Notes under the pieces: model-generated
Told to the model about the DNA's origin: nothing
The model's input: the letters and a program-made list of their open reading frames with translations, nothing else
The model's database searches: none
Position numbers and translations under genes: made by a program
Part shown: piece after piece, positions 52,721 through 61,404 of the stretch
How positions within the stretch are numbered: the stretch's first letter is position 1
How the letters are laid out: every line of letters starts with the position of its first letter
Origin: an uncultured Fastidiosipila sp.
GTDB taxonomy: Bacteria > Bacillota > Clostridia > Saccharofermentanales > Fastidiosipilaceae
Assembly (NCBI GenBank): GCA_947253875.1
Contig: CAMYAM010000001.1
Span: forward strand, 62,001-126,000
Reading direction: 5' to 3'
DNA length: 64,000 nucleotides

Positions 52721-52755
52721 AAAGGGACTTTCAAACGAAAGTCCCTTTTATTTTC
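52721..52755 (+). terminator. Terminator of eno
   Basis: AAAGGGACTTTC and GAAAGTCCCTTT form a perfect 12-bp stem with a four-base AAAC loop, then TTTTATTTTC. It may serve the convergent SseB-like gene weakly on the other strand. Confidence 0.92.
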
Positions 52756-52817
52756 TTCGCAATCAAAAATAATTTTTTATAGCATGCAGATACAGCTAAT
52801 TAAACTCAATTTTATTA

Positions 52818-54014
52818 CTACTCTTCTGAATCTCTCTTCTCTTTGCTTTCTTGTTGTTTTTGCATATACTCAGCAAAACTCAATAAGCGTTGCAACCATT
52901 TAATGTCTAAGAAGAAATTTAATGTACCTGGATTTATTATAATACCATCCAGCTCTTGTTCCGTCCCCGCTTCAAGAGATTCTAATACAAGTTTAGCTAT
53001 TGGTAAGAAAGGCATTACTTTATATTCGAATGGACCACCAACCGGTAAAGAAACTTCATCTACGAAGCAGCCGATAGCCTTCCTACCTGATTCATCGTTC
53101 AGAATAACAAACTCAACTGCCTTGTTTCCCTCTGCTATTTCTTTGACCGTAAAGTATGCATTTGCAGACATTAAACGCGCAGAGATTTGAGCCTCTAATT
53201 GCAATAATGCCATTCTATATTGCTCCTCATCTTCTTTAGCAAATTCATGTTCTGACATCAAGACTTGACCAAACGACAGGATAAAATAACGTAAAGCTCT
53301 ATTATTTTCTGAAATTACGTCCTTTTCTTCATCAGTCTCAATCTCGCTCTGAGGTAATATACACTCCCTCTTAGCCTCAAATGCTAAATCTCCGTCATTA
53401 ACCAGAATCATGTCACATGCATTTAAATACAATTGCTTGGATAAATTCTCAATATTATCGGTAAATTCTAATTCAAGATCAGAGTTTTCTTTGGTTACTG
53501 CTTCCGCTTTTTCAATGGCTGTTGGAGTTATAAAAATAAATACTCTACCCTTGCCATCAATATATGGGGCATTTGTTATTTTCGATTTATAGTAATAAAC
53601 ACCTGGAAGTTTTATTATCCTATCTCTTAAACCTTCATGAATTATATCTAGACGGTTTTGAGTCACTAATAGCAGGTTTGTACTTTGCTCATCAGCTTCT
53701 TTTTGCTCTTCACTTAGTTCTGTCTTGCCACCTTCTGCCTCTATCTTTTCACGTTCTTTACGTTTTTGAGCTTTGTCCAGACGCATGAAGTAAACTAATC
53801 TACCTCCATGGTAAGCCAAGTAGCGCAGTTCGCCTGCCTGATAGGCTAAAGGATTAAAATCAAAATCAGCTTTGGTAAAAATCTCTTCAAGTTCCTTGGA
53901 ATCTCGCATGCCTAATTCAGGATTCTCTGGATCGTAAGACCACAACTTTGCCATATAATCATCTAAAACTTTATCTTTCTCATTTGCTTTATCTTCTTTA
54001 TTTTTATCTTTCAT
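52818..54014 (-). CDS. Uncharacterised protein with SseB-like C-terminal domain
   Basis: This 398-residue cytoplasmic protein has a charged N-terminus (Lys/Glu-rich, about 1-20) and a Lys/Glu-rich insertion (about 85-110). In the C-terminal part (about 265-385), IGCFVDEVSLPVGG and ELDGIIINPGTLNFFLDIKW resemble the SseB family, in which a Phe/Asp-containing strand and an INP turn recur. The N-terminal two thirds match nothing I recognise; the FIFITPTAIEKAEAV segment may be a second, degenerate SseB-like copy. It is a single gene convergent with eno. The molecular role of SseB proteins is not known. Confidence 0.6.
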   Translation of the reverse strand: MKDKNKEDKANEKDKVLDDYMAKLWSYDPENPELGMRDSKELEEIFTKADFDFNPLAYQAGELRYLAYHGGRLVYFMRLDKAQKRKEREKIEAEGGKTELSEEQKEADEQSTNLLLVTQNRLDIIHEGLRDRIIKLPGVYYYKSKITNAPYIDGKGRVFIFITPTAIEKAEAVTKENSDLELEFTDNIENLSKQLYLNACDMILVNDGDLAFEAKRECILPQSEIETDEEKDVISENNRALRYFILSFGQVLMSEHEFAKEDEEQYRMALLQLEAQISARLMSANAYFTVKEIAEGNKAVEFVILNDESGRKAIGCFVDEVSLPVGGPFEYKVMPFLPIAKLVLESLEAGTEQELDGIIINPGTLNFFLDIKWLQRLLSFAEYMQKQQESKEKRDSEE

Positions 54015-54134
54015 TGTTGGCCTCTCTTTTTTATTTTATTTATGTATATATAATAGCAGAGCTAAATTTAAAGAAAAATAAAAATTTATTTTTCCTATTT
54101 TAATTTATAATAAAAACAAAACTTAAGGAGAAGA

Positions 54135-54242
54135 ATGGCTATCTTTAACTTTAAAAATTTTTTTGAAAGTTGTTACCTATATTGCGATGGTAAAATCTTT
54201 TTAGACTTTAAATATCCACTAACTGCAACTGCAATTAAATAA
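54135..54242 (+). CDS. Small ORF, 35 residues, function unknown
   Basis: An ATG at 54135 is preceded by AAGGAG (54125-54130, four-base spacing) and, about 20 bases further up, by TATAAT within AATTTATAATAAA. The frame encodes 35 residues, MAIFNFKNFFESCYLYCDGK followed by a Phe/Tyr-rich C-terminal part, with two Cys four residues apart. It ends right at the hairpin that terminates the opposing MATE gene. No family is recognised. The ribosome site and promoter-like element argue for expression, but the short length makes chance possible. Confidence 0.4.
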   Translation: MAIFNFKNFFESCYLYCDGKIFLDFKYPLTATAIK

Positions 54243-54276
54243 AAGCTTCTTTAGTACCATCAAGTAAAGAAGCTTT
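54236..54276 (-). terminator. Terminator of the MATE gene
   Basis: AAAGCTTCTTTA and TAAAGAAGCTTT pair perfectly over 12 bp (54242-54276, 11-base loop). TTTTATTT follows on the minus strand, 20 bases beyond the MATE stop. Confidence 0.85.
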
Positions 54277-54295
54277 ATACTCATCTCATATTGAT

Positions 54296-56137
54296 TTACT
54301 TTTGCGGATAAATATCCGGATTCTGATCATCATTTTCACTAACAGGGTATGTCGATCCCTCATCTGGATATATGTTTTCCGAATCAGTTTCTGATTGTTT
54401 CTCAACAATATCTGTATTTTCTAGAGACAGATCTAGTTTTAAATGAAGTTCTTCATTTTTTACATTTGCAAACTCTAGAACATCATCTTTCTCATTATCA
54501 GGAGTTTTTTCAATAACTTCCACTGAGTCAGCTACTACTTCACTATCATCTATTTCATCACTAACTTCCTCAGTGATTTCTTCACTTACTTCAACCTGAT
54601 CTTCTACTTCTGTAGACTGCTCTTCAGCTGACTCATCTACTACAGGAAATTCATTCACAACTTCTGTTTCAATTTCTGCCGAAGCTTCAATACCATCAAC
54701 ATCAGCATCCTCGTCACTGCTCAAATCAGCTGACATTTCTTTCACAACGTCGTTATCCAAATCGTCTGCAATATCTTCTGCTAAATTCTTTGGCAGCCAT
54801 TTTCCTCTCAAGAAATATATTAAGAGCATAGTTGTCTGGAATATCCATGATACTGGATAAGCTAAAATAATAGCCTGGAAACTTGGATTAATCTTTTGAA
54901 TTCCAAAGACCCACATTTGACGTATTCCGAACATATTTATTAATGAAGATATCATTGGGAATAAAGATTTACCTGCACCTCTGATTGCACCAGACAATAC
55001 ATCACCTATAGCAAATATCCAGTATGCAAAACTATCCATAGCTATAGCGAATTTACCATATTCCATATTTTCTGGAGCTAAGTTAAATACATCTAAAAAT
55101 TCTTTTCTAAATACACCCATTATAATTCCGACAAAGATAGCAACCATAACACCCAACATTATAGAAACTTTAATACCTTTACGAACACGATGATATTTTT
55201 TTGCGCCTAAGTTTTGCCCAACAAAAGTAGTTGCTGCCACGCTAAATGAGTTAATTGACATATAATAGAATCCATCTAAACGGTTAAAGGCTGCATACGC
55301 TTGCACTACACCATCACCAAATTTATTGATTTGAGACTGGATCAAAGCATTAGATGAAGAAATTATTGCAGATTGAAAACCTGCTGGTACACCAATCTTA
55401 ATGATCATCATTGATTCTTCTTTGTATGGTCTAATTTCTTTTAAATATAATCTATAAGCGCCGTTAGCATTAACCAATGTAACAATAGTCAATATTGCTG
55501 CAACTAATTGTGAAATAATTGTTGCCAGAGCTGCACCCAAAACATTCCAGTCAAACAAAGCTACAAATACATAATCCAAAATTATATTAGTAACTGCAGC
55601 TGCAATTAAGAAATAAAATGGTCTCCTAGAATCACCTATAGCCCTAAGTACCGCAGAACCCATATTATATAAACTAATAGGTAACATTCCCACAAAAATC
55701 CACATCATATAAGTACTAGCTTCATCAATAAGGTTAGGTGGACAGTTCATCAACTCCAATAAAGGTCTAGAAAAAATCAAACCTATGACAGTCAAGAAAA
55801 AACCTGAAATTAAACCCCAGAATATAGTAGAGTGAACAACTTTATAAATTCTTCTATTGTCACTAGCACCATAAGCTTGAGCCAGAGCAACTGAAGAACC
55901 TGTAGAAATACCAACAAATAATCCTAGCAAAACATTAGTTAATGATGTTGTTGTACCTACTGCCCCTAAAGCAGTTCTACTACCATAAGTTCCCAAAATA
56001 ATCATATCTACAGTTCCATACAGTTGTTGTAAGAAATTTGAGAGCAATATTGGTAAAGTAAATAACAATATTTTCTTCCAAACTACACCTGAGGTTGTAT
56101 CAATATTATTTATCCTTTTTAGAGACTTAACTACCAT
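54296..56137 (-). CDS. MATE-family efflux transporter with long acidic C-terminal tail
   Basis: This 613-residue protein has a MATE transporter as its first 455 residues or so, with twelve predicted membrane helices and family segments such as LPILLSNFLQQLYGTVDMIILG near the N-terminus and the GAIRGAGKSLFPMISSLINM region. These proteins export drugs or metabolites using ion gradients. The unusual part is the last 150 residues: an extremely acidic cytoplasmic tail of Glu, Asp, Ser and Val with few Lys, ending near DIYPQK. Normal MATE proteins stop around residue 450-460. The frame is open with no sign of frameshift. Confidence 0.9.
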   Translation of the reverse strand: MVVKSLKRINNIDTTSGVVWKKILLFTLPILLSNFLQQLYGTVDMIILGTYGSRTALGAVGTTTSLTNVLLGLFVGISTGSSVALAQAYGASDNRRIYKVVHSTIFWGLISGFFLTVIGLIFSRPLLELMNCPPNLIDEASTYMMWIFVGMLPISLYNMGSAVLRAIGDSRRPFYFLIAAAVTNIILDYVFVALFDWNVLGAALATIISQLVAAILTIVTLVNANGAYRLYLKEIRPYKEESMMIIKIGVPAGFQSAIISSSNALIQSQINKFGDGVVQAYAAFNRLDGFYYMSINSFSVAATTFVGQNLGAKKYHRVRKGIKVSIMLGVMVAIFVGIIMGVFRKEFLDVFNLAPENMEYGKFAIAMDSFAYWIFAIGDVLSGAIRGAGKSLFPMISSLINMFGIRQMWVFGIQKINPSFQAIILAYPVSWIFQTTMLLIYFLRGKWLPKNLAEDIADDLDNDVVKEMSADLSSDEDADVDGIEASAEIETEVVNEFPVVDESAEEQSTEVEDQVEVSEEITEEVSDEIDDSEVVADSVEVIEKTPDNEKDDVLEFANVKNEELHLKLDLSLENTDIVEKQSETDSENIYPDEGSTYPVSENDDQNPDIYPQK

Positions 56138-56252
56138 TTTTCACCTTTATCTATGCTATATTCTCAAAACTAGAAATTAATCCAGTCTAGTATTCAATCA
56201 ACTCTAAATTTAATCAAGTAAAACAAAACACACTTACATCTAATTTTAAATG

Positions 56253-56284
56253 AAAAAAGAATGGCAACACAAATGCTGCCATTC
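56253..56284 (-). terminator. Terminator of the nucleoside-salvage operon
   Basis: GAATGGCA and TGCCATTC pair perfectly (56259-56284, 10-base loop). Six T follow on the minus strand. It lies 67 bases past the DcuC-like gene. Confidence 0.85.
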
Positions 56285-56350
56285 AGTTTTAATTCAATTG
56301 CGATTCTTTATTATAACCCTCTAATAAAATTTATCAATCTTAAGATCATA

Positions 56351-57730
56351 TTATAAGTAGAAGATGACTGACAGAACTAGGACAGTTACTACACCAGCTA
56401 GCATAGGCACTGCAGTTCTCTTGACTATATCAATTGGTTCTTCTTTTGTAGATCCCGCTACAATATTAACTACAGCTGAAACAGGTGACATTGCTCTGAG
56501 AATGTTTCCTGTCAACCCTACTGTCAATGTCAATAGTAATGGTGAAATACTTGCTGCAGCAGCCAGCGGTGCATATAGAGGGATCATAGCAAATGTTAAA
56601 GCTGTTCCACTACCACTTAGCAATACAATTAGTGCTGTCAGACCTACTAAGATGAGTGGTAAGACAATACCTGATGCATTTGCAGTTGTCATGGCTGTTT
56701 GTAGTGAGTTTATTAGTCCAATAGCTTTCAAGCCATTAACAAACGTAGTAGCTGCTACTAATAATGCAACTGTTCCCATAGCATTACCCATGCCTTTAAA
56801 GAACGAGTCTGTTTCTTCCAATACTGTTTTACCATTTCTACGTCTAAATAATTCACAAACCAATGCAATTATAAATGACATTACAGAAACAACTTCAACA
56901 GATAATTTCAAGTCTGCATTTGTAAATTGATTGACTACAAATGATCCCAATAAGATTAATATAGGCAATAAAGGTAAGATCGCGTATACTGTTTTGAACA
57001 ATGCACCGCCTTTTATTTCTTTAACTTCATTACTTTCGGCTATACCTTTTTCATTGATAAGACCAGATTTTTTGTCCATATATTTTTGCCAGAAGAAGTG
57101 TACTATTGCCATTACCAAAATTGCTGGTATAGAAATTCTAGCATGGTGTTGGAATACATATTCTGAAACACTCATGTTCAAAGCTTCTGCAATCGCAACA
57201 TTATCTGAACCTAATGGTGTAGGCATAACTGTAGCTGTTGTAGCTATTACACCAGCAGCAGTTAGGTTGCTCATACCTGATGCCTTGAGGACAGGATATA
57301 GAGTTGCTAACAAAATTATAGCTAAGTTTGAAGCACTAGGAATTACTAGTGACAATAATTGACCTAGTAAAAATACTATAGGCACCAACACGTATGGTGA
57401 CTTAATATTTTTTAATGGCTTGGTAAGAACTGAGACAGTAACTTCATTAGCCCCAATCTTATTCATATATGCAGTATATCCACCTAAAATTAAAATTATG
57501 AATCCTGCTCGACCTAATTGACCTTTGAATGCATCTATTACAGACACTATAGGGTCTATAATCACATTATTAGATCCTTCTACTACTTCTACGCCATTCA
57601 AAATAGCAATAATCATCAAGACCATACCTACTCCAAACAAGGTAATCTTAACATCTGCTTTTTTGAGTAGCATATATATGACCAGGGCGACTGCTAGAAT
57701 AGCCACACTATACATCAATATTGGGTTCAT
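56351..57730 (-). CDS. DcuC-like carrier, last gene of a nucleoside-salvage operon
   Basis: This 459-residue membrane protein has about twelve helices and resembles the DcuC (C4-dicarboxylate anaerobic carrier) family: LGGYTAYMNKIGANE near residue 85, VIPSASNLAIILLATLYPVL, PTPLGSDNVAIAEALNM and a C-terminal GNILRAMSPVSAVVNI. Family members are named for succinate export, but the substrate range is poorly known. Its position 33 bases behind a nucleoside hydrolase, after ribokinase, suggests uptake of nucleosides or export of a product of their metabolism. The substrate is inferred from context only. Confidence 0.8.
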   Translation of the reverse strand: MNPILMYSVAILAVALVIYMLLKKADVKITLFGVGMVLMIIAILNGVEVVEGSNNVIIDPIVSVIDAFKGQLGRAGFIILILGGYTAYMNKIGANEVTVSVLTKPLKNIKSPYVLVPIVFLLGQLLSLVIPSASNLAIILLATLYPVLKASGMSNLTAAGVIATTATVMPTPLGSDNVAIAEALNMSVSEYVFQHHARISIPAILVMAIVHFFWQKYMDKKSGLINEKGIAESNEVKEIKGGALFKTVYAILPLLPILILLGSFVVNQFTNADLKLSVEVVSVMSFIIALVCELFRRRNGKTVLEETDSFFKGMGNAMGTVALLVAATTFVNGLKAIGLINSLQTAMTTANASGIVLPLILVGLTALIVLLSGSGTALTFAMIPLYAPLAAAASISPLLLTLTVGLTGNILRAMSPVSAVVNIVAGSTKEEPIDIVKRTAVPMLAGVVTVLVLSVIFYL

Positions 57731-57763
57731 AAATGTTAATCCTCCTATTACATTTAATTACAT

Positions 57764-58681
57764 TTATTTACATTTGCTGATTCGGTCTAGGAACCAGTCT
57801 TTGAACTTACTTTCATCAATATCTAAGGTTACCGTTGCTTCAGTATCAACATCTAGATAATTCCTCAGATCTACCAAAAATGCTCCCGCTGTATACTCTC
57901 CTTTGGTCTCAACTGCCACTCTGGTTGTCACAGTTTCAAACATTTCTGGTGCCAATAGGTAAGCAATAGCGCATGAGTCATACATTTTCAAGCCTGTCTT
58001 AAAACTTCCACCTCTATATTTAGAGAACAAAGCATAGAACATTTCACCTATCTCATGCATCTCTTTGATTTTGGCTGAATCTTCTGGGTATACTAATGCT
58101 TTCAATCCAGGTTCAAGAGTTGCAACTGTAACTTTTAATCCACTATTAAACAAAACGCTTGCAGCTTCTGGATCTACATGGAAGTTAAACTCAGCATATA
58201 CACCTGAGTTGCCTCTACCAACAGCTCCTCCCATAATTATTACTTCTTCAATTCTATCTAATAACTCCGGATATACATTGATAAAATTAGCAATATTAGT
58301 GAGAGGTCCTAAGCCTATTAAAGTTATTTTCTCATCTGATTCTACAATTACATCTCGCATAGCCTCGATAGCTGTTTTATCCAGCAACATTGATGTATCT
58401 GGCTCTGGGAATTCAAATCCATCCATACCAGTTTCTCCATGTATACCACTCGCATCAATTATCGGTCTCATAAGGGGTTTGTGTGCACCTTTTGCAACTG
58501 GTACATTTTTCTTATACAAGGACAAAAGCTTAAGAGCATTCATGGTTACTTTTTCTAAACTTACATTACCTGCAACTGTTGTTATTAATTTAACATCTAA
58601 TTCTTCAGCAAACAAAGCAATTGCTAATGCTACTGCGTCATCTATACCTGGATCAGTATCGATTATTATTGGTCTTTTCAT
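57764..58681 (-). CDS. Inosine/uridine-type ribonucleoside hydrolase
   Basis: This 305-residue enzyme splits the N-glycosidic bond of nucleosides to give ribose and base. The calcium-binding motif DTDPGIDDAVAL is at residues 8-19, and GLGPLTNIA, MGGAVGRGNSGVYAEFNFHVDPEAA (about 160-185) and the later YDSCAIAYLL follow. The nucleobase preference cannot be read from sequence. It lies 31 bases behind ribokinase, which would phosphorylate the released ribose. Confidence 0.93.
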   Translation of the reverse strand: MKRPIIIDTDPGIDDAVALAIALFAEELDVKLITTVAGNVSLEKVTMNALKLLSLYKKNVPVAKGAHKPLMRPIIDASGIHGETGMDGFEFPEPDTSMLLDKTAIEAMRDVIVESDEKITLIGLGPLTNIANFINVYPELLDRIEEVIIMGGAVGRGNSGVYAEFNFHVDPEAASVLFNSGLKVTVATLEPGLKALVYPEDSAKIKEMHEIGEMFYALFSKYRGGSFKTGLKMYDSCAIAYLLAPEMFETVTTRVAVETKGEYTAGAFLVDLRNYLDVDTEATVTLDIDESKFKDWFLDRISKCK

Positions 58682-58712
58682 TTTACTTATTTAAGTTCTC
58701 CTTTCATCTTTT

Positions 58713-59645
58713 TTACTTAAATTTTTCTAACTCATTTTTTAATTCTGTATATGTATTAAATCTTCTTAAACCTGATCTTGCTCCTCTATTTGTACAGTTA
58801 AAGGCTGCAAAAGCATTTGCAAATTTCAGACTTTCTTCAATTGAATTATCTTTCACAAGTGAACTTATAAAAGCTCCAATAAAAGCGTCTCCCGCGCCAG
58901 TAGTGTCCACTACCTTTACTTGTTCTCCTGGAACTTCTACTATTTGTTCTTCATCAATATACAGACAACCATTGGATCCTAGAGTAAATAATAATGCTCT
59001 AACACCTTTTGCAGTAAGGATTTCTTTTGCTTCAATGCAAGTAACCAAATCTTCGGGATAAACTCCACTCAGAATCTCAGTTTCAGACTGATTTAAAATC
59101 AAACAATCAATATTATTTAACATATCATCTGGAATTTCGTGAGCTGGGGCAGGGTTGATTATCGTATACATTCCCTTTTGTTTCGCTATTTCTAATGCTT
59201 CTCTTACTAGATTAAAATCAACTTCAAACTGAGCTAAAAATACATCCCCTTCATCAGCTTCATTTAGAGCTGAGTGGACCTGATCTATATCTATAGTCAT
59301 ATTTGCGCCAGAATCAACAATAATTACATTATCATTTTCTACCTGTGTGATAACGGCCGTACCTGTACTCACCTCTGATTTTCTTTGAATAAAATGAGTA
59401 TCAATTGAGAAATTATTTTCGAGATCATCCAAAGCAAGATCTGCAAAATCATCATTACCTACACTACCAATAAAAATCGTCTCAGTTCCTAATAAGCCGC
59501 AACTTGCTGCTTGATTCGCACCTTTACCACCCATCGAAATTCTAAAATTACTACCTAAGATGGTTTCACCTTTTCCAGGCAAACGTGGGCTATTTATCAT
59601 TAAATCTACATTAATACTTCCTAGAACAAAAACTCTTTTACTCAA
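58713..59645 (-). CDS. rbsK: Ribokinase
   Basis: This 310-residue PfkB-family kinase phosphorylates ribose. Substrate motifs are NVDLMINSPRLPGKGETILG and GGKGANQAASCGLLG near the N-terminus. The catalytic and anion-hole motif is DTTGAGDAFIGAF (about 250-262). Its start overlaps the GNAT gene end by eight bases, which indicates translational coupling. With the following nucleoside hydrolase it forms a ribose-salvage route. Confidence 0.94.
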   Translation of the reverse strand: MSKRVFVLGSINVDLMINSPRLPGKGETILGSNFRISMGGKGANQAASCGLLGTETIFIGSVGNDDFADLALDDLENNFSIDTHFIQRKSEVSTGTAVITQVENDNVIIVDSGANMTIDIDQVHSALNEADEGDVFLAQFEVDFNLVREALEIAKQKGMYTIINPAPAHEIPDDMLNNIDCLILNQSETEILSGVYPEDLVTCIEAKEILTAKGVRALLFTLGSNGCLYIDEEQIVEVPGEQVKVVDTTGAGDAFIGAFISSLVKDNSIEESLKFANAFAAFNCTNRGARSGLRRFNTYTELKNELEKFK

Positions 59646-60048
59646 TATACATCACCATCCCACTACCAAAATTTGCATTTGGTCTCTCTATGAAACCAAA
59701 TTTTTTATAAAAATCTTCTTTTCCTGGAGTAGACATTAAGCCAACATACGCTTCTGGACAGGCAACGCTACGAATATAATTCATTATTTCATTCATTATA
59801 ATATTGCCATAACCTTTACCTCTATATTTATCAGAGACCATTACATCCTTGAGAAAGAAAACTATTCTGTCATCTCCTATGACCCTACCCATACCGATAG
59901 CTTCATTATTTTCATACAAGACCACATCGAATATGTCTCCTTTTAGAGCCACACTTACATCGGTAGGCTCGTACATTTTGAAACCACATTCTGCATGTAA
60001 TTTAAGATAAATTTCAGAATTTAAAGTATTCTTTTTTACTTCTAACAT
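59638..60048 (-). CDS. GNAT-family N-acetyltransferase
   Basis: This 136-residue acetyltransferase shows the acetyl-CoA loop DKYRGKGYGNIIMNEIM (about 76-92), and the end FYKKFGFIERPNANFGSGM is typical. The substrate is unknown. It is the first gene of the operon, directly downstream of a LacI-type operator, and translationally coupled to rbsK. The ribosome binding site is modest (AAAGG). Confidence 0.88.
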   Translation of the reverse strand: MLEVKKNTLNSEIYLKLHAECGFKMYEPTDVSVALKGDIFDVVLYENNEAIGMGRVIGDDRIVFFLKDVMVSDKYRGKGYGNIIMNEIMNYIRSVACPEAYVGLMSTPGKEDFYKKFGFIERPNANFGSGMVMYIE

Positions 60049-60062
60049 ATGTATGTAGACCT

Positions 60063-60084
60063 TTTGCTAAACCGTTTTACCAAA
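60063..60084. promoter_or_regulatory. LacI-type operator of the nucleoside-salvage operon
   Basis: TTTGCTAAACC (60063-60073) is followed directly by GTTTTACCAAA, whose complement TTTGGTAAAAC matches the first arm at nine of eleven positions. The central CG is typical of LacI/PurR-family operators. It lies just downstream of the predicted start site, about 20 bases before the GNAT start, so a bound repressor would block transcription. A LacI-family gene lies immediately upstream. Confidence 0.75.
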
Positions 60085-60095
60085 AATATACATTA

Positions 60096-60124
60096 AGTTT
60101 ACCTTGAAGAATTTCTCTTGTCAA
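60096..60124 (-). promoter_or_regulatory. Promoter of the GNAT-rbsK-hydrolase-carrier operon
   Basis: Minus-strand TTGACA (60124-60119, perfect) and TAAACT (60101-60096) are 17 bp apart. The predicted start site, near 60089, falls next to the operator at 60063-60084. Confidence 0.65.
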
Positions 60125-60220
60125 TACTAACAATCTGTAATAAATATAGAAACTATATTTTGTTCAACAAGCATATATGAATTTGTTGTATTGCTTAGTT
60201 CAGAAAATATTTTTAATGCA

Positions 60221-61207
60221 TTACACCAGTTTGGGAGCTAGAACTGTAGTGACTTTATAAGTAGGATCATTGATTTGTTCAATGATTTGCTCGCATGTTT
60301 GTTCTGCTAGAAGTTTGGTATCCTGAGCAACTGATTTAAAATATCCAGGTACAATCTCCTTTGCGAACAAGCTGTCATAACCAACGACCTTTATGTCACT
60401 CGCAAAATTTGCAGCTTCTAATTTTCTCAATAGACCAAAAGCCATTAAATCATTGCTACAAAAAACACCATCTACATTCTCTTCTAGCAAAATATTTATA
60501 TCAACATTGTATCCCGCTTCAAATCTATAATTACCAGGGAAAATTATTTTCTCATTCAAAGTTTTTTTATGTTCTTGCAAAGCTCGTCTATAGCCTGCAA
60601 ATCTTTGTGAGGCATTATAGTTATTAAGATCTCCACTAATAAAAGCTACATTTTGACAGCCTGAATCTAATAAATATTTACTTGCTATATATCCACCATA
60701 CTCATTATCAAAGCACACTTGATTCTCATCCAAGTCTGGGAATATCCTATCAACTATTACACTCGCTACAGAAAATCTAGTCAAAGCTTCACGTTCTTCA
60801 GTATTTAATGAGAAGCTTTCATTAGCTGGACAATAAATTAATGCGTCCACCTGATAATCTTGGAATCTGGCAATCAATTTCTTATCCATATCAAGTTCAT
60901 CATTACTGTTTGCTACAAATAGCAAATAACCCTTGTCTCGTAATATTATTTCAATATAGTTCGCCAAACTAGCAAAAAATGGGTTAGATAAATCTGGAAT
61001 AATCAAACCAATAGTAAAAGTTTTCTGCGATGATAGACTCTTGGCCAACAGATTTGGTCTATATCCAAGATCTTCAGCAGCTTTTAAGATTTCTTCTTTT
61101 TTTTCTGCACTAATTCTAATATCTTTTTCGTTAAGTACCAAAGAAACAGTACTCTCTGAAACACCGGTTAGTTTAGCAATATCTTTTAGTGTTACTTTTT
61201 TCCTCAT
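60221..61207 (-). CDS. LacI-family transcriptional regulator (ribose/nucleoside type)
   Basis: This 328-residue repressor has an N-terminal helix-turn-helix TLKDIAKLTGVSESTVSLVLN (residues 5-25), a hinge with LGYRPNLLAKSLSSQKT, and a periplasmic-binding-protein-like sensor (about 60-328) with IGLIIPDLSNPFFASL and VDGVFCSNDLMAFGLL. Its likely target is the downstream operon, whose promoter carries a matching operator. The inducer may be ribose or a nucleoside, inferred from the controlled genes. It is followed by a 172-base spacer. Confidence 0.92.
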   Translation of the reverse strand: MRKKVTLKDIAKLTGVSESTVSLVLNEKDIRISAEKKEEILKAAEDLGYRPNLLAKSLSSQKTFTIGLIIPDLSNPFFASLANYIEIILRDKGYLLFVANSNDELDMDKKLIARFQDYQVDALIYCPANESFSLNTEEREALTRFSVASVIVDRIFPDLDENQVCFDNEYGGYIASKYLLDSGCQNVAFISGDLNNYNASQRFAGYRRALQEHKKTLNEKIIFPGNYRFEAGYNVDINILLEENVDGVFCSNDLMAFGLLRKLEAANFASDIKVVGYDSLFAKEIVPGYFKSVAQDTKLLAEQTCEQIIEQINDPTYKVTTVLAPKLV

Positions 61208-61265
61208 ACGTTCCTCAATTTCTTAAAATAGAATTCCAGGCTGTTAACATTATTATTAAAGCACA

Positions 61266-61317
61266 AAAATATAATGGTGTCGCCTATTTTATGAAAACAT
61301 AAATTGGCAACACCATT
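61266..61317 (-). terminator. Terminator of gpmI
   Basis: A long hairpin pairs AATGGTGTCGCC with GGCAACACCATT (one mismatch), with an inner TTTATG/CATAAA stem and AAAA loop. On the minus strand ATATTTTTG follows. It sits 88 bases past the gpmI stop and upstream of the LacI gene. Confidence 0.75.
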
Positions 61318-61404
61318 AATAATTATTTCATTATATATTTTGTTTCAGAAACTCAAATCTAAATAAATTAATTTTGACACGTTTCTTAGTACAAACAGGT
61401 TGAA

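Noticed and set aside
56364..57362. Two long plus-strand frames (188 and 143 codons) opposite the DcuC-like gene
   Set aside because: They mirror the membrane-protein codons of the real gene, start without ribosome binding sites, and show no recognisable domain.
58065..58694. 209-codon plus-strand frame opposite the nucleoside hydrolase
   Set aside because: It is fully antisense to a gene with clear catalytic motifs and has no initiation signal.
60162..60186. Imperfect CAACAA/TTGTTG inverted repeat downstream of the LacI gene
   Set aside because: The stem is short and has no T-tract on either strand, so neither a terminator nor an operator call is justified.
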